DNA of 64,000 nucleotides from Staphylococcus croceilyticus (lineage in GTDB: Bacteria > Bacillota > Bacilli > Staphylococcales > Staphylococcaceae). The translations under genes were made by a program, and so were the position numbers. This document shows positions 1 through 7,167 of this stretch, piece after piece (the first letter of the stretch is position 1; every line of letters begins with the position of its first letter). The DNA lies in NCBI RefSeq assembly GCF_002902575.1, contig NZ_PPRD01000077.1:21337-85336 (forward strand). Reading direction: 5' to 3'. The notes below the pieces were generated by a model that made no database searches, was not told the DNA's origin, and was given only the letters and a program-made list of their open reading frames with translations.

Positions 1-2
1 CT

Positions 3-263
3 CAGTTGAAATCACTATATCTAACAATCATCGATCGTATTGACATAAGAAAAGATGAGCATCATAAGAAGCAATTTTACGTTACGCTCAAACTGAATAA
101 TGAGATTATCAAACAACTATTTAATAACCATCCACTTGGGAGTGGGACAGAAATAATATTTTCTCAAAATTTATTTCGTTGTCCTACCCCAGCAAGGATG
201 ACTAGGTTTGAAAAAAGCTTGATTCAAGCGCATTTTCAAATCAGTCAGCTACTGACAAAATGA
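3..263 (+). CDS. Partial ORF: possible recombinase tail fused to an intergenic repeat
   Basis: The frame is open to the left edge, so the true start may lie outside the window; the first usable start inside is TTG at 6. The first ~43 residues (LYLTIIDRIDIRKDEHHKKQ and on to about base 135) look like the beta-rich C-terminal tail of a large serine recombinase such as a Ccr protein, which usually precedes the SCC-type genes seen further right. This is a weak resemblance, not a domain match. From about base 136 the frame runs into a non-coding staphylococcal intergenic repeat, so the last ~42 residues are probably accidental. A gene truncated by the repeat, or a chance ORF, are the alternatives. 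Confidence 0.3.
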   Translation, partial: QLKSLYLTIIDRIDIRKDEHHKKQFYVTLKLNNEIIKQLFNNHPLGSGTEIIFSQNLFRCPTPARMTRFEKSLIQAHFQISQLLTK

Positions 264-300
264 TAAAATAGGCTGAGACATTTTATTTTGTCCCAGCCTC
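136..300 (+). repeat. Staphylococcal intergenic repeat ending in a hairpin
   Basis: The stretch starting GGGAGTGGGACAGAAAT, through the TTTATTTCGTTGTCC and GAAAAAAGCTTG segments, to GTCCCAGCC resembles a non-coding repeat I know from between genes in S. aureus and relatives. Here it overlaps the end of the first ORF. Identification is from memory of the repeat, not from a search. Confidence 0.6.
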
Positions 301-306
301 TTATTT
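271..306 (+). terminator. Hairpin terminator before the psuKG-nupC operon
   Basis: GGCTGAGACA pairs imperfectly with TGTCCCAGCC across an 8-10-base AT loop and is followed by a T-rich tail. It separates the left-edge ORF from the pseudouridine operon. Confidence 0.6.
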
Positions 307-389
307 TTGTCCCAAACACTGTATCTTATTATTTAGTAAATAAAGTGAGTATAATTATCTTTTAATAGAATAAAAAATAAAACCCTTCA

Positions 390-426
390 AGAAAACGTTT
401 ACACAAAAATGTATATATGTTATTAT
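390..426 (+). promoter_or_regulatory. psuKG-nupC promoter with overlapping cre site
   Basis: A -35 TTTACA (398-403), 17-bp spacer and -10 TATTAT (421-426) fit a SigA promoter. The -35 is embedded in AGAAAACGTTTACA (390-403), which matches the CcpA cre consensus TGNAANCGNWNNCA at every fixed position except the first. Carbon catabolite repression is therefore expected for this nucleoside-salvage operon (inference). Confidence 0.65.
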
Positions 427-439
427 CTCTTTGAATGAA

Positions 440-460
440 ACAAACAAATGTTTTGTTTGT
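440..460 (+). promoter_or_regulatory. Palindromic operator between promoter and psuK
   Basis: ACAAACAAA, a TGT spacer and TTTGTTTGT form a perfect 9-bp inverted repeat directly downstream of the -10 box and 20 bp before the ribosome binding site. The position suits a repressor. The best candidate regulator is the winged-helix domain fused to the kinase encoded immediately downstream (inference). Confidence 0.6.
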
Positions 461-492
461 GAACTATTGTTTCTTTAAAAGGAGGTGCTATT

Positions 493-1602
493 TTGAAAAA
501 TAAAGAGCAATTTATTTTAAACGAAATTAAAAAAAATCCTTTTATTACTCAACAAGAGTTAGCAGAACGTATTGGTTTATCAAGGCCAGCCACAGCTAAT
601 ATAATATCTGGTTTAATAAAAAAGAAATATATATTAGGAAAAGCATACATTGTTAATGAGGAAGATTCCATAATCTGTATTGGAGCTGCTAATGTTGATA
701 GAAAGTTTTATTGTGATACTGATCTACAATCTATGACTTCCAATCCAGTAAAATCAACAAAATCGATTGGAGGTGTAGCAAGAAATATTGCTGAAAACTT
801 AGGGAGACTTGGTGAAAATGTTACATTTTTAACAGCAGCTGGAAATGATAGCGAATGGAGTTTGATTAAAAAACTATCTGAGCCTTTTATGAATACAAAT
901 TATATTCAACCTATAGAAAATGCAAGTACAGGATCATATACAGCTATTATAGATAAAAAAGGTGATATGCAGTATGGTTTTGCAGATATGAATATTTACG
1001 AGGAAATTACACCTGAATTTCTGTCAAAGCAGTCATCTATCTTATTAAAAGCTAAATGTTTAGTAATAGATTTAAATTTACCCAAAAAATCTATTGAGTA
1101 CCTCACTTCATTCGCAGAAAAAAACAATATTAAGTTAGTAATTGTACCAGTATCTTCACCTAAAATGATCCATATGCCTAATTCACTACATTCAATTGAT
1201 TGGTTAATTATTAATCGCGATGAAACTGAAACTTTTTTAAAAATGAAAATTGATAGTAATGATGACATGAGTATTGCTGCTGAGAAATTAATTAATCTTG
1301 GTGTGTCTAACGTCATTATTACAAATGGACTAAAACCACTCATTTTCAAAGATAATAGTTCAGAATCATTTCACTCAGTAATTTCATCTAAAAATGTAGT
1401 TGATGTAACTGGTGCTGGTGATTCATTTACTAGCGCAGTAATATATAGTTGGCTAAAAAATTATACTAATGAAGACATTATTAACTTAGCTTTGTTAAAC
1501 TCGAAGAAAACTGTTGAAACTAATTACACTGTTAGACAAAATTTAGATCAAAAACAATTAGAAATTGAATTGGAGGAATTTAAAAATGAAAAAATTTCTT
1601 GA
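493..1602 (+). CDS. psuK: PfkB-family pseudouridine kinase with N-terminal winged-helix domain
   Basis: Likely phosphorylates pseudouridine to pseudouridine 5'-phosphate, the substrate of the next gene. Residues ~1-60 form a winged-helix DNA-binding domain ([20 protein letters not shown]...NIISGLIKK). Residues ~60-365 are a ribokinase-fold domain with the N-terminal [15 protein letters not shown] motif and the C-terminal anion-hole/catalytic motif [12 protein letters not shown]. The TTG start has GGAGGTG 5 nt upstream. The stop overlaps the psuG start by 17 nt. Pseudouridine rather than another nucleoside is inferred from psuG and the nucleoside transporter behind it. The DNA-binding domain suggests an autoregulatory kinase-repressor; similar HTH-PfkB fusions are known in the family. 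Confidence 0.82.
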   Translation: MKNKEQFILNEIKKNPFITQQELAERIGLSRPATANIISGLIKKKYILGKAYIVNEEDSIICIGAANVDRKFYCDTDLQSMTSNPVKSTKSIGGVARNIAENLGRLGENVTFLTAAGNDSEWSLIKKLSEPFMNTNYIQPIENASTGSYTAIIDKKGDMQYGFADMNIYEEITPEFLSKQSSILLKAKCLVIDLNLPKKSIEYLTSFAEKNNIKLVIVPVSSPKMIHMPNSLHSIDWLIINRDETETFLKMKIDSNDDMSIAAEKLINLGVSNVIITNGLKPLIFKDNSSESFHSVISSKNVVDVTGAGDSFTSAVIYSWLKNYTNEDIINLALLNSKKTVETNYTVRQNLDQKQLEIELEEFKNEKIS

Positions 1603-2497
1603 ATTTTCTACAGAAGTTGAAGAAGCCAAAAAAAACAATAGTCCCATAGTAGCTTTAGAATCTACAATAATCTCTCATGGTATGCCCTACCCACAAAACA
1701 TTGAAATGGCAAAAAAAGTTGAACAAATAATACGAGACAATGGCGCCACACCTGCTACTATTGCCATAATGGATGGGAAAATAAAAATTGGTTTAAACGA
1801 AAATGACTTGGAGACTCTAGCAAATAGTCCTAATGTCGCTAAAGTATCTCGTCGCGACTTAGCAGAAATAGTTGCTACTAAAAAAATTGGGGCTACAACT
1901 GTTGCTTCTACTATGATTTGTTCAGAATTAGCTGGGATACCATTTTTTGTCACTGGTGGAATTGGTGGTGTTCATAAGGGCGTAGAAACTAGTATGGATA
2001 TTTCAGCAGATTTAGAAGAACTAGCGCATACAAATGTTACAGTTATATGCGCAGGAGCAAAATCTATTTTAGATTTGCCTAAAACGCTTGAATACTTAGA
2101 AACTAAAGGTGTTCCGGTAATTGGATATCAAACAACTGAACTACCTGCTTTTTTCACTAGAGAAAGCGGTTTAAAACTAAATAGTTCAGTTGAGGAACCT
2201 ACAGAAATAGCTGAAATTTTCAAGACCAAAATGGAGTTAAATTTACATGGTGGAATGGTCATTGCAAATCCTGTTCCTAAAGAACATGAACTTTCTAAAG
2301 ATTATATTGACACTATAATTGAAGAAGCTGTTAAAGATTCTATTGCCAATGGAATTAGTGGAAAAGACTCTACACCTTTCCTTCTTAAAACAATCGTTGA
2401 AAAAACAGATGGCAAAAGCTTAGAAACAAATATTAAGTTGGTAGAAAATAACGCTGTTTTAGGAGCTAAAATAGCTGTAGCTTTCAGCAAAATGTAG
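1586..2497 (+). CDS. psuG: Pseudouridine-5'-phosphate glycosidase
   Basis: Reversibly cleaves the C-C glycosidic bond of pseudouridine 5'-phosphate to uracil and ribose 5-phosphate. The 303-aa protein has the family N-terminus [17 protein letters not shown], with the catalytic Glu in ALEST, the core GATTVASTM and [12 protein letters not shown] motifs, and the conserved [14 protein letters not shown] segment. A longer frame begins with TTG at 1565, but the ATG at 1586 has GGAGG about 9 nt upstream and gives the normal family length. It overlaps psuK and is followed 10 nt later by the transporter, so translation is probably coupled. Older annotations call this family indigoidine synthase A-like. 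Confidence 0.93.
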   Translation: MKKFLEFSTEVEEAKKNNSPIVALESTIISHGMPYPQNIEMAKKVEQIIRDNGATPATIAIMDGKIKIGLNENDLETLANSPNVAKVSRRDLAEIVATKKIGATTVASTMICSELAGIPFFVTGGIGGVHKGVETSMDISADLEELAHTNVTVICAGAKSILDLPKTLEYLETKGVPVIGYQTTELPAFFTRESGLKLNSSVEEPTEIAEIFKTKMELNLHGGMVIANPVPKEHELSKDYIDTIIEEAVKDSIANGISGKDSTPFLLKTIVEKTDGKSLETNIKLVENNAVLGAKIAVAFSKM

Positions 2498-2507
2498 GTG
2501 CTTGACT

Positions 2508-3689
2508 ATGTCAATAATCTTCACATTTTTAGGAATAGTTTTTGCTTTATTAGTTGCATATATTTTTAGTTTTAATAGAAAAGCTATAGATATAAAAAAA
2601 CCAATGATTATGATAGTAATACAAATTGTTCTTGTTTTATTTATGATGAATACATCAATAGGTCTTAATTTATTAACCGCAATGAGTACATTTTTTGAAG
2701 GTTTAATGAATATTAGTAAAGAAGGTATTGAATTCGTTTTTGGAGATTTACAAAATAAAAACGGCTATAATTTCTTTCTAAATGTATTACTACCTTTAGT
2801 TTTTATTTCAGTTTTAATTGGTATGTTAAACTATTTTAAAATTTTACCTTTTCTAATTAAAATTATAGGTTGGATAATTAATAAAATAACTCATATGGGC
2901 CAACTTGAAAGCTATATCGCAATATCTACTTCTATGTTAGGTCAACCAGAGGTTTATTTAACAGTTAAAAATATTATTCCAAGCTTGTCAAAAGAAAAGT
3001 TATATACTATCGCTACTTCAGGTATGAGTGCTGTCAGTATGGCTATGCTAGGCTCATATATGCAAATGATCGATCCTAAATATGTAGTTACTGCAGTTGT
3101 TTTAAATATTTTCAGTGCTTTGATAATTGCTAGCGTCATTAATCCTTACAAAAATGATAATAAAGAATTAGAAGCTGAATCAGAAAAAAATATTAAAAAA
3201 ACAACTTTCTTTCAAATGATTGGTGAAAGTGCTATTGATGGCTTCAGAATTGCTATTACTGTAGCAATAATGTTGTTAGCTTTTATATCTTTAATGAAAG
3301 GAATTACTATTGTATTTGATTTAGTCGGTCTAGATTTTAAAAAATTGATTGGTTACATATTTGCTCCTATCGCTTTCATTATGGGTATTCCATGGAGTGA
3401 AGCTATACGTGCTGGATCAATTATGGCAACAAAGTTAATTACAAATGAGTTCGTAGCAATGTTAGATTTTCAAAAAATTGCCTCTTCTCTATCTCCAAAG
3501 ACTCAAGGTATAATATCTGTTTATCTTGTAAGCTTTGCTAACTTTGGTACTGTTGGAATTATGGTAGGAGCTATTAAAGGTATTGATAGTAAACAGGGAA
3601 ATAAAGTAGCTTCTTTTGCCCTAAGATTATTATTAGGTGCAACATTAGCATCAATTATTTCAGCAAGTATTATTGGCTTAGTTTTATAA
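2508..3689 (+). CDS. Concentrative nucleoside transporter (CNT/NupC family)
   Basis: Polytopic membrane protein of 393 aa for ion-coupled nucleoside uptake. The N-terminal helices, the family region around GQPEVYLTVKNIIPSLSKEKLYTI, the GMSAVSMAMLGSYMQM stretch and the GIPWSEAIRAGSIMATKL and LVSFANFGTVGIMVGAIKG helices fit the CNT core, gate and transport domains. ATG 2508 was chosen over the TTG at 2502 because GTAGGTG lies 7 nt upstream. It is third in the operon with psuK and psuG, so pseudouridine is the likely physiological substrate (inference from context). A strong terminator follows. Confidence 0.85.
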   Translation: MSIIFTFLGIVFALLVAYIFSFNRKAIDIKKPMIMIVIQIVLVLFMMNTSIGLNLLTAMSTFFEGLMNISKEGIEFVFGDLQNKNGYNFFLNVLLPLVFISVLIGMLNYFKILPFLIKIIGWIINKITHMGQLESYIAISTSMLGQPEVYLTVKNIIPSLSKEKLYTIATSGMSAVSMAMLGSYMQMIDPKYVVTAVVLNIFSALIIASVINPYKNDNKELEAESEKNIKKTTFFQMIGESAIDGFRIAITVAIMLLAFISLMKGITIVFDLVGLDFKKLIGYIFAPIAFIMGIPWSEAIRAGSIMATKLITNEFVAMLDFQKIASSLSPKTQGIISVYLVSFANFGTVGIMVGAIKGIDSKQGNKVASFALRLLLGATLASIISASIIGLVL

Positions 3690-3706
3690 ATAATAAAATT
3701 TTAAGT

Positions 3707-3746
3707 AAAAAGTCTTCACTAAAATTTAATAGTGAAGACTTTTTAT
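3707..3746 (+). terminator. Terminator of the psuKG-nupC operon
   Basis: AAAAAGTCTTCACTA and AGTGAAGACTTTTT form a near-perfect stem with an AT-rich loop and a T tail 18 nt after the transporter stop. Confidence 0.9.
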
Positions 3747-4249
3747 TATAGAAAGTTCTTTATTTTCTTCTTCTGATTACTTTTTATAACTATTTATAAG
3801 AATTCTCTTTATCAATTTCAATAACACTTATCTAATATGGTAGCAAATTGCATTATCTATCTACTACTACACGAAGCTTATATTGAAATTGCTAAAGAAC
3901 ATCCCACGATGATTTTTTAACGGGAAATGAATGGGATTTGCTTACTCGAAGAAGCAGAAGGATTGTGCAAGCACAATCCCAAAATCCCGTTATTCTTTAT
4001 AAATAAATAATATATATAAGGAAGCAGAAACCCAACCCTATCATCAATACTTATAAATAATGAGTTGATTGTTCGTCAAAATGAGTGGGATTCCGGGATT
4101 TCCTTGTTACACCAACGTTTATCACGGGTTTTTGATCGGAATTTTCTCTTATTCTTACCGGGATTCGTAATAAATGACAAATCAAATATATATTATCCCA
4201 TTGATGTATATGAACTACATCACTATCACACTATCTAGGAGGCAATGAT
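3747..4249. other. Gene-free gap before the SCC-type block
   Basis: No ORF of convincing length. It contains an 11-bp inverted repeat (CAATTTCAATA at 3813, TATTGAAATTG at 3881), the nested hairpin at 3920-3992, and several GGGATT/CGGGAT words between 3930 and 4170. Position suggests it is what remains between a ccr gene and its usual downstream genes (inference). AGGAGG at 4237 is the ribosome binding site of the next gene. Confidence 0.5.
3920..3992. repeat. Nested hairpin: outer AACGGGA/TCCCGTT, inner GGATTGTG stem
   Basis: The outer arms AACGGGA (3920-3926) and TCCCGTT (3986-3992) enclose an inner perfect stem GGATTGTG/CACAATCC (3961-3980) with a four-base loop. A third pairing option, GGGATT with AATCCC, would make the two structures compete. 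No T tail follows, so a simple terminator is unlikely. Function unknown. Confidence 0.55.
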
Positions 4250-4600
4250 ATGGAAACAATCACTCAAGAACTCAAACAATATATAACTCATCTATTCCAA
4301 CTATCTAACAACGAAACATGGGAATGTGAAGCGTTAGAAGAAGCAGCAGAAAATATTCTACCGGAACGTTTTATTAATAATTCTCCACTGGCACATCTCA
4401 TACTTGAAACTTATACCTACTATAATAATGAGCTACATGAGCTAAGTATCTATCCATTTCTAATGTACGCCAATAACCAACTCATCAGCATTGGTTATCT
4501 GGATCATTTTGATATGGACTTTCTATACCTCACAGATACTAAAAATACGATTATCGATGAACGTCATTTACTAAGAGAAGGAGGGAATAACCATGAATAA
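4250..4600 (+). CDS. SAUGI-like uracil-DNA glycosylase inhibitor (DUF950)
   Basis: A 116-aa acidic protein. The pattern LKQYITHLFQL, the conserved WECEALEEAAENILPE, TYTYYNNELHE, YPFLMYANNQLISIGY and MDFLYL segments match the staphylococcal SAUGI family, a DNA-mimic that binds uracil-DNA glycosylase and is encoded in SCC elements just downstream of ccr genes. Recognition is from recall of the family, without a search. AGGAGG lies 7 nt before the ATG. It is first of a block of four genes on one strand (with DUF960, DUF1643 and a 63-aa protein), the order typical of SCC elements. Acts in the cytoplasm; the biological benefit to the element is not established. Confidence 0.8.
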   Translation: METITQELKQYITHLFQLSNNETWECEALEEAAENILPERFINNSPLAHLILETYTYYNNELHELSIYPFLMYANNQLISIGYLDHFDMDFLYLTDTKNTIIDERHLLREGGNNHE

Positions 4601-4685
4601 TTGGATCAAAGTGGCATAAATATCTGTTACAGTCATTAACGAAGTGATTGACATCATGAAAGAAAAGCAAAATGGAGGAAAATAG
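4593..4685 (+). pseudogene. 30-codon SCC micro-ORF broken by an in-frame stop at codon 9
   Basis: ATG 4593 has a strong GAAGGAGGG 8 nt upstream and overlaps the SAUGI stop. The frame reads MNNWIKVA, stop, then ISVTVINEVIDIMKEKQNGG(K) up to TAG 4683-4685. The downstream residues form a plausible amphipathic helix and the next gene starts one base later, which argues that the full 30-residue peptide was once made. A single CAA/CAG to TAA change would explain the break. An 8-residue leader-like peptide is the alternative. Confidence 0.5.
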
Positions 4686-4686
4686 T

Positions 4687-4998
4687 ATGAAAATCAATCG
4701 ATACATCACAAGAGGCATTAGTGAACAACTATCTCTAGACCTTCAAATCTTACTTTGGAATATGGTAAAAGAAAGAGATCAACAAGGTCATACAGATTAC
4801 CTACACATTTTTAAACTACAAGAAGATAATAATATACTCTCTATTACTCATGAACAAGAACAGCCCGCATACAAATTGGAATATCACTATACAAACTATG
4901 TAAAAAATCAAAATGCAGTACCTAAGAAAGTCTACGTCATTCGTGAAGATGATGTAGACACTTTTTATTATGTGATGCTTTTACCAGAAGAATACTAA
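4687..4998 (+). CDS. DUF960 family protein of SCC elements
   Basis: 103 aa, no signal peptide or membrane segment. It begins MKINRYITRGISEQLSLDLQ and has the family's WNMVKERDQQ and DYLHIFKLQ segments, ending VDTFYYVMLLPEEY. A frame start at 4672 exists, but GGAGG at 4675-4679 serves the ATG at 4687. DUF960 genes normally sit between the SAUGI and DUF1643 genes of SCC elements, as here. The molecular function is unknown. Confidence 0.75.
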   Translation: MKINRYITRGISEQLSLDLQILLWNMVKERDQQGHTDYLHIFKLQEDNNILSITHEQEQPAYKLEYHYTNYVKNQNAVPKKVYVIREDDVDTFYYVMLLPEEY

Positions 4999-5009
4999 AA
5001 GGAGTGAAG

Positions 5010-5516
5010 ATGATGAATACAATCAAAAGTACGATATACACAGAAGCGATATTTAGCGACGATGAAAAACACCGATACTTACTCAAAAAGACGTGGGATG
5101 AAAAGAAACCTGTTTGTACAGTGATAACGATGTATCCTCATTTAGATGGTGTATTATCACTCGATCTCACAACTGTTCTCATCCTCAACCAATTAGCTAA
5201 TTCAGAAAGATACGGTGCTGTATATCTTGTAAATCTATTCTCTAATATTAAAAGTCCAGAAAATCTCAAACACATCAAAAATCCATACGATGAGCACACT
5301 GATATTCACTTGATGAAAGCGATTAGCGAAAGTGACACAGTGATTCTAGCTTATGGTGCTTATGCGAAGCGACCAGTTGTTGTAGAACGTGTCGAACAAG
5401 TGATGGAAATGCTAAAACCTCATAAGAAGAAAGTAAAGAAACTCATCAATCCAGTAACAAATGAAATCATGCATCCACTTAACCCTAAGGCACGTCAAAA
5501 ATGGACATTGAAATAA
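5010..5516 (+). CDS. DUF1643 family protein of SCC elements
   Basis: 168 aa, cytoplasmic. Conserved features include YLLKKTWD near the N-terminus, the TVITMYPHLDGVLSLDLTT segment, YGAVYLVNLFSNIKSPENL, and VILAYGAYAKRPVVVERVEQV, all typical of DUF1643. The frame opens with GTG at 5004, but that codon overlaps the AAAAGGAG ribosome binding site, so ATG 5010 (or 5013) is preferred. It follows DUF960 by 11 nt in one transcription unit. Biochemical role unknown; the family is common in mobile elements and phages. Confidence 0.75.
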   Translation: MMNTIKSTIYTEAIFSDDEKHRYLLKKTWDEKKPVCTVITMYPHLDGVLSLDLTTVLILNQLANSERYGAVYLVNLFSNIKSPENLKHIKNPYDEHTDIHLMKAISESDTVILAYGAYAKRPVVVERVEQVMEMLKPHKKKVKKLINPVTNEIMHPLNPKARQKWTLK

Positions 5517-5531
5517 AAGGAGGATTTATCT

Positions 5532-5723
5532 ATGAACCATGACACTACACAGTCAGACTGGCGAACAGTTGCTAACTTCTTAGCAAAGCATAATTATGTA
5601 TCAATAGTAAAAGGGCTAGTATATCATTTCACAGCAATTGAAGATGAAAAAATATTGGATAAAATCTATGAAAATTTTATGAATGACGATTGTATTACAA
5701 CGGTCCTTAATAATGATTTATAG
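5532..5723 (+). CDS. Small hypothetical protein at the end of the SCC block
   Basis: A 63-aa soluble protein with a clear AAAAGGAGG 9 nt before its ATG, 15 nt after the DUF1643 stop and just before a terminator. It is probably the last gene of that transcription unit. The segment WRTVANFLAKHNYVSIVKG looks helical. I do not recognise a domain; similar small ORFs follow DUF1643 in SCC elements. Confidence 0.6.
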   Translation: MNHDTTQSDWRTVANFLAKHNYVSIVKGLVYHFTAIEDEKILDKIYENFMNDDCITTVLNNDL

Positions 5724-5776
5724 ACAATTATTAACCATTATCTATCAAAATGAAAACTATATTCTAATAAAAATAA

Positions 5777-5816
5777 AGCATCCTTCACTTTTACGGTGAG
5801 GGATGCTCTATTTTTA
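5777..5816 (+). terminator. Terminator of the SAUGI-DUF960-DUF1643 block
   Basis: AGCATCCTTCAC and GTGAGGGATGCT form a stem with one bulge, followed by a long T-rich tract. The remaining ~230 bases up to speG are AT-rich and show no further gene. Confidence 0.88.
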
Positions 5817-6048
5817 TTTTTTTATTTTCTTTTTGTTATCATTGATGTATTTATTATTAATATAAACAAATGTGACAGTTTTATATGTTTCATAGTAAGA
5901 GTAATAAATCAGAGATATTAGAGAATAATAAGAAAATGAGAATTAGTATGTAGTGAATTGTTAAAATAGAGTATTCACAGTGAATGATAACTTATTCGTT
6001 ATTTATATTTATAATGCAAATATATAGGAAAATTTTAGGAGTGGAATT

Positions 6049-6546
6049 ATGAAACTAAGAGCATTAGAGTATAGTGATTTACTTTTTGTTCATGAATTAA
6101 ATAATGAATATTCTATTATGTCTTATTGGTTTGAAGAGCCTTATGAATCCTTAACGGAACTTCAATATTTATTTGATAAGCATTTATTAGATGAATCAGA
6201 GAGACGTTTTATTGTTGAAGATGAAAATCAAGTCATAGGAATTGTTGAATTAGTAGAAATTAATTACATCCATCGTAATTGTGAAATACAAATAATTATT
6301 AAACCTGAGTTCAGTGGTAAAGGTTATGCAAAATTCGCATTCGAAAAAGCGATAAATTATGCATTAGATATATTAAATATGCACAAAATTTATCTATATG
6401 TTGATACAGATAACAAAAAAGCTGTGCATATATACGAATCACAAGGATTTAAAACTGAAGGATTACTCAAAGAGCAATTCTACACTAAAGGTAAATATAA
6501 AGATGCCTATTTTATGTCACTATTGAAATCTGAATATATTTTATAG
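6049..6546 (+). CDS. speG: Spermine/spermidine N-acetyltransferase SpeG
   Basis: GNAT-fold enzyme of 165 aa that transfers acetyl from acetyl-CoA to spermidine/spermine, detoxifying host polyamines. The N-terminus MKLRALEYSDLLFVHELNN, the YWFEEPYESLTEL and SERRFIVEDENQ segments, VELVEINYIHRNCEIQI and the acetyl-CoA loop FSGKGYA align directly with E. coli SpeG. The sequence appears close to the speG carried by the S. aureus ACME element, recalled rather than searched. AGGAGTGG precedes the ATG by about 7 nt. It is a single gene between the SCC block and an IS remnant, consistent with a composite SCC/ACME-like island. Confidence 0.92.
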   Translation: MKLRALEYSDLLFVHELNNEYSIMSYWFEEPYESLTELQYLFDKHLLDESERRFIVEDENQVIGIVELVEINYIHRNCEIQIIIKPEFSGKGYAKFAFEKAINYALDILNMHKIYLYVDTDNKKAVHIYESQGFKTEGLLKEQFYTKGKYKDAYFMSLLKSEYIL

Positions 6547-6600
6547 TATAAAAAATAACTCATATATTCATTTAGGTGGGTTCAAAACTAAATTACTAGA

Positions 6601-6702
6601 ACGGGTTTCATTCGAATATCCATTAGAGGAATAAATAAAATTAAAAGAGAACTTGGATTTGTATTAATGGCACTCAATATAAGAAAAGTAGCAGCTCAAT
6701 AA
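6601..6702 (+). mobile_element. 3' fragment of an IS1182-family (IS1272-like) transposase
   Basis: The frame TGFIRISIRGINKIKRELG then FVLMALNIRKVAAQ-stop is the characteristic C-terminus of IS1272-like transposases. The upstream part of the gene is absent, and only about 34 codons remain directly after speG. The hairpin at 6729-6768 is probably part of the same IS end. Confidence 0.7.
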
Positions 6703-6728
6703 TCTGAAAATAATCAAAAAATTATAAA

Positions 6729-6768
6729 AAAGACAATTTCTATATTATTTCAATAGAAATTGTCTTTA
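6729..6768. terminator. Strong hairpin next to the IS remnant
   Basis: AAGACAATTTCTAT and ATAGAAATTGTCTT pair perfectly around an 8-base loop. It could be the IS end or a terminator used by speG. A second small inverted repeat, GAGACTTTATGTCTC, follows at 6781. Confidence 0.65.
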
Positions 6769-6919
6769 TTGACTTATCCAGAGACTTTATGTCTCAGACT
6801 CATCATCCCACTCTCACATGAATGCATTGAGTTGACATTTTGTATAAGCACACAATCATTATATATAAATATTTAAACGCTTTTTTTATCCATTAATTAT
6901 CATGACGAAGTATCCCTTT

Positions 6920-7140
<221 letters not shown>

Positions 7141-7167
7141 ATGATATTTACTGCGCCAACTCTCGAT

